Shown: positions 20,031 to 27,802 of the stretch, piece by piece
Layout: the number at the start of each line of letters is the position of its first letter
Numbering within the stretch: the stretch's first letter is position 1
Assembly: GCA_934597125.1 (NCBI GenBank)
Contig: CAKTQM010000022.1
Span: 1 to 27,904, forward strand
Origin: an uncultured Oscillospiraceae bacterium
GTDB taxonomy: Bacteria; Bacillota; Clostridia; Oscillospirales; Oscillospiraceae
Direction of reading: 5' to 3'
DNA: 27,904 bases
Notes under the pieces: generated by a model
What the model saw: only the letters and a program-made list of their open reading frames with translations
Told to the model about the DNA's origin: nothing
Database searches by the model: none
Position numbers and translations under genes: made by a program

Positions 20031-20636
20031 ATGCCGGCTGTAAAAAAGGTTTCCAGAGACAAGATCATTGACGCCGCCATCGAGGTACTGCGCGACGGCG
20101 GCTTTTCCGCCGTCAACGCCCGCAGCGTTGCCGGAAAATTGGGATGCTCTACCCAGCCGATCTATTTTTCCTTTCAGAGCATGGAGGAATTGAAGACCGC
20201 GCTGGCAAAGCGTGCCGCCCAGATGCACACCCAGCGTGTGCGGGATTCGCTGCGGGCCCACGAGGGAAATGACAGCCGCTACAGCAGCTATGGCATGGGG
20301 TTTGTCAAGTTTGCGGCGGAGGAGAAGCAGCTTTTCCGTTGGCTCTATCTGGAGGGGGGACAGTCGGGGGCGTATCAGAGTGATGTGCTGCTGCCGGAGG
20401 TCATCGGCGTGATCGTGGAGGAATTCGGCTACCGCGAGGAGGTGGCGCGCCGCTTTCATCAGGATATGATCTACTTCACCTATGGTCTGGCGATTCTTGC
20501 CAATACCGGCCATTTGCCGCTGACGGAGGCGGAGCTTCGAGAGGCTTTCCGGCGGGAGTTCCGCGCGTTGATCGCCATTTACGGAAAGCCCGCAAAGCTG
20601 CCGCCGTTTGCTGTGAAAGCAGGGGTTGCGCTGTGA
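20031..20636 (+). CDS. TetR-family transcriptional regulator
   Basis: This is a 201-aa protein from ATG 20031, which has GAGGTGA 6 bases upstream; a GTG nine bases earlier lies within that ribosome site. The N-terminal helix-turn-helix (SRDKIIDAAIEVLRDGGFSAVNARSVAGKLGCSTQPIYFSFQSMEELKTAL) is the standard TetR DNA-binding domain. The C-terminal helical domain (TetR_C-type) binds an unknown ligand. It probably represses itself and the downstream hydrolase through the CGTTAT sites at its promoter. It is divergent from the cysS T-box promoter, with about 65 bp between the two -35 boxes. Confidence 0.9.
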   Translation: MPAVKKVSRDKIIDAAIEVLRDGGFSAVNARSVAGKLGCSTQPIYFSFQSMEELKTALAKRAAQMHTQRVRDSLRAHEGNDSRYSSYGMGFVKFAAEEKQLFRWLYLEGGQSGAYQSDVLLPEVIGVIVEEFGYREEVARRFHQDMIYFTYGLAILANTGHLPLTEAELREAFRREFRALIAIYGKPAKLPPFAVKAGVAL

Positions 20637-20733
20637 AGCTGACGGTATCTTTTTCCTGGGCAGCATGGCGGTTTTCGGCGCGGCACACATCACGGTATCA
20701 CTGCAATCGTTCAGAAAAGAGGGAAGCACATGA
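20626..20733 (+). CDS. Possible small membrane peptide between tetR and hydrolase (35 aa)
   Basis: A short frame from TTG 20626 overlaps the end of tetR and reads RCEADGIFFLGSMAVFGAAH, then ITVSLQSFRKEGST. It has one clear membrane segment and a basic tail. Its stop overlaps the hydrolase ATG by four bases (ATGA), typical of coupled genes. The start codon is weak and the ribosome site (AGCAGGGG) abuts it. It may be a true small membrane protein, or the remnant of a larger one. Confidence 0.3.
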   Translation: MRCEADGIFFLGSMAVFGAAHITVSLQSFRKEGST

Positions 20734-21326
20734 AAGATTTGATCGTATACGTTCACGGGAAGGGCGGTTCGGCCGCGGAGGCCGCGCACTATCGTGGCCT
20801 GTTCCCTGACAGCGAGGTAATCGGCTTCGACTACCACGCGCAGACACCCTGGGAGGCGCGGGAGGAGTTCCCGGCATTTTTCGCGCGGCAGCGGCAGCGC
20901 TGCCGCTCCCTTACCCTGATCGCCAACAGCATCGGCGCGTTTTTCTCTCTGTCCGCGCTGGATGAAACGCTGGTGGATCGGGCGTACTTCATCTCGCCCG
21001 TGGTGGACATGGAGCGGCTGATCCGCGACATGATGCAGTGGGCCCATGTAACAGAGGGAGAGCTTGCGGAAAAGAGGGAGATCCCAACGGATTTTGGGGA
21101 GACGCTGTCGTGGGCGTATCTCTGCGACGTGCGGGCGCACCCCGTTTCGTGGCGCGTACCCACCCGGATTCTGTATGGTGCGCACGACGAGCTGACCGCA
21201 CCGGCAACCATATCGGCCTTCGCCCAACGGATCGGCGCGGCGCTGACCGTCATGCCGGAGGGGGCACACTGGTTCCACACGGAGGAGCAAATGCGGTTTT
21301 TGGATGACTGGATCACAAAGGGGTAA
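20730..21326 (+). CDS. Alpha/beta-hydrolase fold protein
   Basis: This 198-aa protein is a compact alpha/beta hydrolase. An N-terminal strand and oxyanion loop (VYVHGKGGS, 7-14) are followed by the nucleophile elbow IANSIGAF with S67, then D153 in LYGAHDELTAP and H180 in PEGAHWFH as the probable triad. The family includes small esterases and peptidases; no substrate can be named. ATG 20730 has GAGGGAAG upstream. The gene follows tetR by 93 bp with no terminator between, so it is probably under TetR control. Confidence 0.85.
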   Translation: MKDLIVYVHGKGGSAAEAAHYRGLFPDSEVIGFDYHAQTPWEAREEFPAFFARQRQRCRSLTLIANSIGAFFSLSALDETLVDRAYFISPVVDMERLIRDMMQWAHVTEGELAEKREIPTDFGETLSWAYLCDVRAHPVSWRVPTRILYGAHDELTAPATISAFAQRIGAALTVMPEGAHWFHTEEQMRFLDDWITKG

Positions 21327-21372
21327 CGGCCTTTTGACGCACCCCTTGCCGTGGAAAAAACTGTCAAAACAC

Positions 21373-21401
21373 TTGACCGCTTTCAGGATCTTTCCTATAA
21401 T
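21373..21401 (+). promoter_or_regulatory. Sigma-A promoter of the 100-aa gene
   Basis: TTGACC (21373-21378), a 17-bp spacer and a perfect TATAAT (21396-21401). The leader holds GCGGCA/TGCCGC as a possible 5'-UTR hairpin. Confidence 0.88.
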
Positions 21402-21465
21402 GGTTATAACATCGCGCGGCACAGATGTGACAGCGATGCCGCGATCACCGCAAAGGAGGCACACC

Positions 21466-21768
21466 ATGCGTATCAACTGGTTCAAGGACGAAAACAATCT
21501 CATCTACATTAACGGCGCGACCCAGCTGGCCGAGCTGGAGAAAACGCTGCACTTCCCCGGCCTGGAGGAAGCTGCCAACGAGCTGCGGCAGCATCCTACG
21601 GCGGAGGGCTTTACCATCAAGGGGCCGAAGCGCACCAGCGGGCGGCTCTTCGTGCCGGATCTGGCCTTTGGCGAGCATATTGAGATGGGAGAAAACATCT
21701 TCTTTTTCATGGGCGAGATGCAGGAGTGTTACGTGATCTACTGGCTTGATGCGCCGGTGGCGAAATAA
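21466..21768 (+). CDS. Small protein of unknown function (100 aa)
   Basis: This is a 100-aa protein from ATG 21466, which has AAAGGAGG 6 bases upstream; the open frame extends back to 21304 but the promoter lies inside that extension. It begins MRINWFKDENNLIYINGATQ, is soluble, and mixes predicted beta and alpha elements with GFTIKGPKRTSGRLFVPD in the middle and ENIFFFMGEMQECYVIYWLD near the end. No family is recognised and there is no membrane segment or signal. It has its own promoter and terminator, which supports a real, separately regulated gene. Confidence 0.8.
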   Translation: MRINWFKDENNLIYINGATQLAELEKTLHFPGLEEAANELRQHPTAEGFTIKGPKRTSGRLFVPDLAFGEHIEMGENIFFFMGEMQECYVIYWLDAPVAK

Positions 21769-21773
21769 ACATG

Positions 21774-21801
21774 AGGGACAGCCGACAGGCTGTCCCTTTT
21801 C
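21774..21801 (+). terminator. Intrinsic terminator after the 100-aa gene
   Basis: A perfect 10-bp stem AGGGACAGCC/GGCTGTCCCT with loop GACA is followed by TTTC. Confidence 0.9.
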
Positions 21802-21902
21802 TTGCGCAAAAATCACACCCGGCCACAGGGCGGCGTGGTCGGGCGTGGTTCGAGGGGAGGATTACCCTCATTATGGAAAAGATTGGGTACAGATAGGGGG
21901 AT

Positions 21903-22121
21903 TTATCTGACTCGCAGGCGGGGATAGCGGCGGCGCAGCGCTGCCAGCTCCGCACTGTCATCGCCCAGGGAAAGGGCCCGGTCGATGTTGGCCAACTCCG
22001 CGTCGGACATGGGACGATCGCCGCGAGCGCCGCAGGAGACGCAGTAATAGCGTCCGCTCCGGTACACCACATTGCTGCTGCCGCACAGGGCACAGCGGAT
22101 GGTTTTTGCAGGCGCGGCCAT
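21903..22121 (-). CDS. Small zinc-ribbon protein
   Basis: This 72-aa protein starts with a four-cysteine zinc ribbon: C10-x2-C13 in CALC and C27-x2-C30 in CVSC, with the usual RSGRYYC turn. A charged helical tail follows (DRPMSDAELANIDRALSLGDDSAELAALRRRYPRLRVR). Such proteins often contact nucleic acid or other proteins; no specific role is known here. The ATG has GGAGG 9 bases upstream. It is divergent from a LysR gene, with a perfect palindrome over its -10 box. No convincing terminator is seen after it. Confidence 0.82.
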   Translation of the reverse strand: MAAPAKTIRCALCGSSNVVYRSGRYYCVSCGARGDRPMSDAELANIDRALSLGDDSAELAALRRRYPRLRVR

Positions 22122-22144
22122 GGTTCACATCCTCCGTTTCGTAA

Positions 22145-22156
22145 GCTGTATACAGC
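22145..22156. promoter_or_regulatory. Perfect palindrome at the zinc-ribbon promoter
   Basis: GCTGTATACAGC is a 12-bp perfect palindrome overlapping the leftward -10 box (22154-22159). It is about 60 bp from the divergent LysR promoter. A repressor site is the simplest reading; the LysR protein is one candidate binder. Confidence 0.5.
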
Positions 22157-22182
22157 ATAGCACGAAACGCCGCATTTGTAAA
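22154..22182 (-). promoter_or_regulatory. Promoter of the zinc-ribbon gene
   Basis: Read leftward, TTTACA (22182-22177), a 17-bp spacer, TATGCT (22159-22154). Confidence 0.7.
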
Positions 22183-22196
22183 ACGCATCTTTGCTA

Positions 22197-22226
22197 TTGC
22201 TTTCATGAGCGGTCGTCATGTATAAT
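22197..22226 (+). promoter_or_regulatory. Promoter of the second LysR gene
   Basis: TTGCTT (22197-22202), an 18-bp spacer and a perfect TATAAT (22221-22226), about 25 nt before the start codon. Confidence 0.68.
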
Positions 22227-22256
22227 AGATCTATCGACAACAGCGAGGTGGTTTCC

Positions 22257-23141
22257 ATGAGCATTTCCAAATATCAGGTATTTTTGAAGGTGGTGTCCTG
22301 CGGCACCTTTACCAAGGCGGCGGAGGCATTGAACTTTACCCAGTCCGGCATCAGCCATGCCATCACGTCGCTGGAGAGTGAGCTGGGCATCACGCTGCTC
22401 AGCCGCAACCGGGGCGGCGTGGTGCTGACGGCGGACGGACGGGCGGTGCTGCCGAAGATCGAGAAGCTGTGCGCCGCCCACCACGCCCTGATGCAGACGG
22501 TGGAGGGCCTGAAGGACATGGACAGCGGTTTGGTGAAAATCGCCACCTTTTCCAGCGTGTCGGCCCAGTGGCTGCCCCGGATTTTGAAGAGCTTCGGCAA
22601 GCTGTATCCCAACATCGAATTTGAGGTCGTCACCGGCGATTTCTACGACCAGATCGAGAACTGGATCGTCACCGGCGCGGTGGACTGCGGCTTTCTGCGG
22701 CTGCCGTCGGTGAAGCGGCTGCAGACCTACGCTTTGCATCGAGACGAGTTGCAGGTCATTGTCCCCTGCGACCACCCTTACGCGGGCAGCGACCCCTTCC
22801 CCAGGGAGCAGCTGGCGACGGAGCCCTTTATCCAGCTGGAGGAGGGCGACGACTATGAGATCATGGCCGCCTTTGACGAAATGCGGATCCGTCCCAACGT
22901 GAAATATGTGGCCCGGGAGGATCGGACGATTCTGTCCATGGTGTCGGAGGGGCTGGGCATCAGCCTGCTGCCGGAGCTGATGGTGCGGCACAGCCCCGTG
23001 CCGATCACCGCCTGCCATCCGCCCATGACCTTCCACCGCACCATCGGCATCGGGGTGAAGGACGAAAAGGCGTTGTCCAACTCCACCCGCCTTTTCGTGG
23101 ATTATGTGCGGACGTGGGTGGCGGAAAACGGAGACCAGTGA
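22257..23141 (+). CDS. LysR-family transcriptional regulator
   Basis: This 294-aa protein starts at ATG 22257, which has GAGGTG upstream; the frame is open from 22218, but that lies before the predicted transcript start. The N-terminal winged helix-turn-helix reads SISKYQVFLKVVSCGTFTKAAEALNFTQSGISHAI, then LESELGITLLSRNRGGVVLTADGRAV. A LysR substrate-binding domain with two Rossmann-like lobes follows (LVKIATFSSVSAQWLPRIL, then DCGFLRLPS and LSMVSEGLGISLLPELM). The set is typical of CynR/GltC-like regulators. It is divergent from the small zinc-ribbon gene, its likeliest local target. The effector is unknown. Confidence 0.92.
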   Translation: MSISKYQVFLKVVSCGTFTKAAEALNFTQSGISHAITSLESELGITLLSRNRGGVVLTADGRAVLPKIEKLCAAHHALMQTVEGLKDMDSGLVKIATFSSVSAQWLPRILKSFGKLYPNIEFEVVTGDFYDQIENWIVTGAVDCGFLRLPSVKRLQTYALHRDELQVIVPCDHPYAGSDPFPREQLATEPFIQLEEGDDYEIMAAFDEMRIRPNVKYVAREDRTILSMVSEGLGISLLPELMVRHSPVPITACHPPMTFHRTIGIGVKDEKALSNSTRLFVDYVRTWVAENGDQ

Positions 23142-23190
23142 GGACGGCGCCGGTCGGATCGGCGTGTCATACGGCAAAATTGCACAGATA

Positions 23191-23225
23191 AAGAGCCATC
23201 GGCATTTCGCCGATGGCTCTTTTCT
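23191..23225. terminator. Terminator between the LysR gene and the surface-protein gene
   Basis: A perfect 13-bp stem AAGAGCCATCGGC/GCCGATGGCTCTT with loop ATTTC is followed by TTTC on the + strand. Because the downstream gene converges, it probably also serves that gene. Confidence 0.9.
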
Positions 23226-23237
23226 TACAGACAGGTC

Positions 23238-25465
23238 TTACTTCCGATCGTCTTCTCCGCGCCGCCGCTTGACCTGCCATGCGGCCAGCGCCAGGCACCC
23301 GGCAAGAGAAGCGCAGAGGGTGCTCCCCCACAAGCCCAACATGCTGCCGTCGCCGGTCTGCGGGGATTCCAGCTCCTTCGTGCCGGTCTGGTCGGTGGTG
23401 ACGGCGGAGCCGGTGGTGACGGTGCTTCTGGTGGTGCGCCAACCGGCATACACGGTGGTATCCTCCGTCAGATAAATGCCGGAGACCCGTTTCGTCAGGC
23501 TGCTGTCGCTATACCAGCCGATAAAGGTATGGCCGCGCCAGGTGGGAACGTACTTCGTCAGGTCGATGTAGGTGTTGTACGTTCCCCGCACGCCGGCGAT
23601 GGCGCTGCCGCCGCGCGTTTCAAAACGCAGCGTGTAATAGACGACAGGCGCGTCCTTCTCGAAGACGGCCTTGACCTCCACGTCGCCGTCCGGCATGGTG
23701 AACTTGTTGTCGGCGATCACAAGTTCTGTCGGAGATACGACCTGCCACTCTTTGAAGTGATATCCCTTGTCAGGCGTTGCGGTCAGGGTGATCTCTGTGC
23801 CGGCCGAGGCGGAGGCGGGGTTTGCGGAAGCGGTTCCGCCGCCGTCCGTGGTGACGGTGACGGCGTGGATCTGCGCCCACTTTGCCGTAAGCGTCATGGC
23901 GCGCGTGACCGTATCGTCGAAGTTCCATTTGACACTGCTGCCGTTGTTATCATAATACCAGCCGTCGAAGTGATAGTCTTCCTTCGTCGGAGCGGTGGGT
24001 TCGGTGAGCCTGCTGCCGTTATCGACAGGCTGCGTTGTTTTCACGCCCTCAATATCAAATGTCACGATGAATTGCAGGGAATTGATCGAAACGCCTTCGG
24101 CGATCGTGCCGCTCTCGCTGTTGATGACGGTTCCGGTAAATGTGCCGCCGGTGATGGAGCCGTTGTTGGTAACTGTGCCGGTAAACTTGCCCTTTTCGAT
24201 GGTGCCGCCGTTGTTTGTCACAGGGCCCTCAAACTCGGTGACGTCCTCGCCGCTGCCGGTGACATTGATCGTGCCTCCACAATCTGAGCCATTATTGAGC
24301 ACCACTTCGCCCTTGATCACGCCGCCGTTGGCATACAGCTTTTGGGGAGCAGACGAATAGGTGGGCATGCCCATGTATATGCCGCTTCCGATGCCAGCAG
24401 TGCAGCCTTCGCCGATCTCCGCGTTACCCTCTATGGTAAGGTTTCCGCTATCAACGAATATACCGCCGCCATGGGTCGCTCCGCCGGAGGTATTCTCAGC
24501 GCTGCAATTCCGGATTGCAGCATGATCGCTCAGGGTGAGCGACGATCCGCTGCTGCCATAGACACCGCCGCCGTAGCTCTTTATCCAACTGCCTTGAGAT
24601 GCTGTCATCACTTTGCAGTTCTCGATCACGCATTGTCGCTCATGGTAAATGTAGTAATTCCGTTGTGGTAGGACACAAAGACACCGCCGCCCATGGCGGA
24701 GCCAGCGTTCGAGCTGCATTCACAATTACGAATGGCCGCATTGCCGGACATGGTAAAGCTGCCGAGAACATACACGCCTCCGCCATCTACGATACCCGAG
24801 CTGGTACAGCGACAGTCACGGATGACGGCATCGCCGCTCATGTTGAAAGCGGCATCCCCGTTCCCCACCGCCATACACACACCGCCGCCTCTCGTCGCAA
24901 AGCAGCCGGTGATGCTGCCGTCGGTCATGGAAAATTCGCCTTCAACATACACACCGCCGCCGCTGCCGTGCGGCGCCATGCAGCCGACAATATTACCGCC
25001 CTCCATAGTCAGTTTACCGCCGGATTTGACGCACACACCGCCGCCGGCTCCTATGATATATGGGGTTCCGTTAGGGTGCGACTTTTGATACTGATATCCT
25101 CTGCCGCCGGTGATGATGCCGCCGGTGACGGTCTCGCTGCCGTCTTCAGCCAGCACCCACAGGCCGTCGCTGTTCGGGGTAAATTTGTGCGTCGCGTTTG
25201 GATTGCTGTCCGTAATCGTCAGCTGTGCGCCCGAATTGACGCAGATGCCTTGGGGGATCGTCAGCACATAACCGTTCAGGTCGATGGTGAGGGTACCGTC
25301 AACCTCCATAGGGTTGTCATAGGTGACATCGTTCTCCAGCTTGATGGTGCCTCCTACCACAAGTGCGTTATAAAAGTCCTCTGCTGTTGTCGTCGCGCTT
25401 GCGCTGACGCACAGCGCCAGCATCACGCCGAGGGCGAGCAAAAGTGTCCATAGTGTCCGTTTCAT
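23238..25465 (-). pseudogene. Frameshifted cell-wall-anchored surface protein (beta-helix plus InlB-type repeats)
   Basis: Two leftward frames read as one gene broken by a single missing base. The first (25465-24626) starts MKRTLWTLLLALGVML with a signal peptide ending ASA and runs into GGGVYV-type repeats (pectin-lyase-like beta-helix), stopping at MSDNA-TGA. The other frame continues VIENCKVMTAS exactly where the repeat pattern (MSGDAVIRDC, MSGNAAIRNC) predicts. One extra G at GCG|TGATC (about 24628) would restore a 742-aa protein. Later parts are InlB-type/Flg_new repeats (YHFDGWYYD, HTFIGWYSD), a sorting signal SPQTGD with a membrane segment, and a KRRRG tail. It is coupled to the upstream membrane protein by an ATGA overlap. 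A sequencing error is the main alternative. Confidence 0.82.
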
Positions 25466-25791
25466 GTTGTTTCATCCTCCTTAGCACCTTCATTTTGTTT
25501 GTTCCGCCCGCGCAGCCGCCCGCAAATAGCCGTCAGCGCCACCGCCGCGGCGAAGGAGACAACGGCCACCAGCACATAGCCGCCTGCGTCCTCCCGCAGC
25601 AGCATCGCGCCGAATATACCCTGCGCGGCAGTCTGTCCCTGTCCGACGGCCAGACCTGCCGCCTGCATCAGCGCCGCGAACAGAAGCATACACACGGCGG
25701 ACAGCCCGCAGACGCCGCGGCGCTGCCTCCGGCGGGTGTTTTCCCGCACCCGCTTTTTGACGATCTCCACCCGTTTTGCGGTATCGTACAT
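25462..25791 (-). CDS. Small two-helix membrane protein upstream of the surface-protein gene
   Basis: This 109-aa protein has a basic N-terminal cytosolic part (about 1-27, ending in RRRQRRG), a membrane segment (about 28-49), a short outer loop and a second membrane segment (about 70-90), then a charged tail. Its stop overlaps the ATG of the surface-protein gene (ATGA), so the two are translated together. The family is not recognised. A possible -10 box TATAAT lies at 25820-25815 read leftward, but no good -35 is seen. The sequence beyond it abuts the recombinase region, so an upstream partner gene could have been lost. Confidence 0.7.
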   Translation of the reverse strand: MYDTAKRVEIVKKRVRENTRRRQRRGVCGLSAVCMLLFAALMQAAGLAVGQGQTAAQGIFGAMLLREDAGGYVLVAVVSFAAAVALTAICGRLRGRNKQNEGAKEDETT

Positions 25792-26027
25792 GCCAGCTGC
25801 ACCTCCTCCCTTTGATTATACGGCTTAAAAAACCTTTCATTTATACAGGTACATCAAATCAGAAAAACTCTCACCCCAAACGCAAAGTTTTTTCAAAAAA
25901 ATTTGAGAGCCGGAAAAAGAACCTTGCTCAGACTGCCGTACCCGTTTGAATCGGAATATCCCTGCGGCAAACATACGGCTTCCGCAGCGCGCATAGGATG
26001 GACTATTCTCAAAGAGGAGGTCTGTTT

Positions 26028-26144
26028 ATGCCAGGCACCGAACAAGCATCCGCTCCTGTCACCGTCACCCGCAGTTTTCTTGGACAGCAGACGGCGGAGA
26101 CGCTGGTGCTGGAGCTGATCCGCGCCCATATGCGGACGGCTTGA
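26028..26144 (+). CDS. Small ORF (38 aa) directly upstream of the recombinase
   Basis: This 38-aa ORF starts MPGTEQASAPVTVTRSFLGQ and ends LELIRAHMRTA. GAGGAGG lies 7-8 bases before its ATG. It ends 31 bp before the recombinase start, with the next AAAGGAGGAG in between, so both are probably on one transcript. The sequence looks like a short disordered head followed by one amphipathic helix. The family is not recognised; it may be an accessory factor of the mobile element or only a leader ORF. Confidence 0.6.
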   Translation: MPGTEQASAPVTVTRSFLGQQTAETLVLELIRAHMRTA

Positions 26145-26175
26145 GTCCGCGCCATTCACGGAAAGGAGGAGTCCT

Positions 26176-27726
26176 ATGGAAAAGCAGCCGCTGCCCACCG
26201 CGCTGTACTGCCGCCTGTCCCGGGAGGACGGAGACCGGGTGGAGAGCGACTCCATCGGCAACCAGCGGAAGCTGCTGGAGGCGTACATGGAAAGCCATCC
26301 GGAGTTGGCCGCGGCGGAGTGCTATGCCGACGACGGCTACACCGGCACGAATTTTCAGCGACCCGCCTTTCAGCGGATGCTGCGGGACATGGAAAGCGGG
26401 CGCATCCGCTGCGTGCTGGTGAAGGATCTGTCCCGCTTCGGCCGCGACTACATCGAAACAGGCCGCTATCTGGAGCGCTGGCTGCCGGAGCACGGCGTGC
26501 GGTTTATCGCCGTCACGGATCATATCGACAGTGACCGCGGCGCCTACGACATGATGATGCCGCTGAAGAACCTGTTCAACACCCAGTATGCCCGTGACAT
26601 TTCCCAGAAGGTCAAAAGCTCCCTCCGCGCCAAGCAGCAGCGGGGTGAGTTTATCGGGGCATTCGCCAGTTACGGCTACTGCAAGGATCCGCAGAATCAC
26701 AACCGGCTGATTATTGATCCGCCCGCGGCAGAGGTGGTGCGGCGTATCTTCACGCTATTTGAAAACGGAACGGGCAAGATCCGCATTGCCAAGCAGCTGA
26801 ATCAGGAGGGTCTCCCCTGCCCCAGCGAGTATAAACGGCTCACCGGCGAGAAATACCGCAACAATCACCGGCTGGCGGCCACCACCTATTGGACATACGC
26901 CACCATCCACCGCATTTTGCAGAATGAAATGTACATCGGCAACATGGAGCAGGGGCGGGACGACCGACTCCAGATGCACGGCAAGGCAAAGCGGAGGGAG
27001 CGCTCTCAGTGGACGGTGGTGTCCGGCACCCACGAGCCGATCATCGAAAAAGGCCAGTGGCAGCGGGTACAGGCCCTGCTGAACGCCAACGCCCGCACGC
27101 CGGATTTTCAGCAGAATGTCAGTCCCTTCGCGGGCTTTCTCAAGTGCGGCGACTGCGGACGGGCCATGGTTAAGACCACCTGGGACGGCAAGACCTTCTA
27201 CACCTGCGGCTCGTATAAGCGCTATGGGGCGTCCGTGTGCAGTAAACATTACATCGCCCACGATGTACTGACGAAGGTGATACTGGATGATCTGAACCAA
27301 CTCATTGCCGGCGTGGAAAACCTCCGCCAGCTGGCACAGCAGAGCGCGGCAGCGCACTCTCATTCCGGCACCGGCCAACCCCAAAAGCTGGAGGCCGCCC
27401 TGCAGCGCATTCAGCGCCGCCGGCAGAGCGCCTATGAGGACTATCAGGATACGCTGATCTCCAAGGCGGATTACCTCCGCTACCGCGCCGACTATGACGC
27501 GCAGGAGCAGGCGCTGCAGGCCCAGCTGGACAAGCTGCGCAGCACAGCGCAGGATGACCCGCTGTCTCTGCCGTGGGTAAAGGAGCTGTTGACTTTGGGC
27601 CGTCTGACGGAATTGGATCGCCCGACCATGGCTGCCGCCATCCGCGAGATCCGCGTGTATGAGGGAAACCGCATTGAGATTGACTATCTGTTTTCGGAGG
27701 AGTACCGCTCTGCGCTGGAGAGATAG
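26176..27726 (+). CDS. Large serine recombinase (site-specific integrase/excisionase)
   Basis: This 516-aa protein has the layout of the large serine recombinase family found on Firmicutes integrative elements. The resolvase domain (about 8-150) carries the nucleophile S15 in YCRLSRED, and R87/R90 in KDLSRFGRDY. A recombinase domain follows (GAFASYGYCKDPQNHNRLIIDPPAAEVVRRIFTLF, about 161-195). The zinc-ribbon domain has C324, C327, C344 and C355. A coiled-coil arm is predicted at about 385-450. The protein is intact and has AAAGGAGGAG upstream of ATG 26176. It would cut and rejoin att sites. No att core or cargo could be identified in the window, so the element may extend beyond the right edge or be reduced to this gene. 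Confidence 0.95.
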   Translation: MEKQPLPTALYCRLSREDGDRVESDSIGNQRKLLEAYMESHPELAAAECYADDGYTGTNFQRPAFQRMLRDMESGRIRCVLVKDLSRFGRDYIETGRYLERWLPEHGVRFIAVTDHIDSDRGAYDMMMPLKNLFNTQYARDISQKVKSSLRAKQQRGEFIGAFASYGYCKDPQNHNRLIIDPPAAEVVRRIFTLFENGTGKIRIAKQLNQEGLPCPSEYKRLTGEKYRNNHRLAATTYWTYATIHRILQNEMYIGNMEQGRDDRLQMHGKAKRRERSQWTVVSGTHEPIIEKGQWQRVQALLNANARTPDFQQNVSPFAGFLKCGDCGRAMVKTTWDGKTFYTCGSYKRYGASVCSKHYIAHDVLTKVILDDLNQLIAGVENLRQLAQQSAAAHSHSGTGQPQKLEAALQRIQRRRQSAYEDYQDTLISKADYLRYRADYDAQEQALQAQLDKLRSTAQDDPLSLPWVKELLTLGRLTELDRPTMAAAIREIRVYEGNRIEIDYLFSEEYRSALER

Positions 27727-27757
27727 CTGCGGGGTCTTTCCTATTATACTGTAAAGC

Positions 27758-27802
27758 AAAAGCGGGCAGGCGCCTTCTGAAAAAGGCGCCTGCCCGCTTT
27801 TA
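27758..27802. terminator. Terminator after the recombinase gene
   Basis: A perfect 19-bp inverted repeat (27758-27776 with 27783-27801, core GCGGGCAGGCGCC) has a 6-nt loop and A4/T4 ends, working in either direction. Beyond it, to 27904, I see no gene, only a CACATATGTG palindrome (27879-27888). Confidence 0.92.

Noticed and set aside
19842..21503. Leftward 553-codon frame across tetR and the hydrolase
   Set aside because: It crosses two rightward genes with good motifs and ribosome sites and covers promoters and operators. It is a chance open frame in GC-rich DNA.
21840..21875. GTGGTTCGAGGGG stretch resembling a tRNA T-arm
   Set aside because: No acceptor, D or anticodon arms can be fitted around it. 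No tRNA was found in the window.
26755..27759. Leftward 334-codon frame opposite the recombinase
   Set aside because: The recombinase is intact with conserved catalytic and zinc residues; the antisense frame shows no domain.
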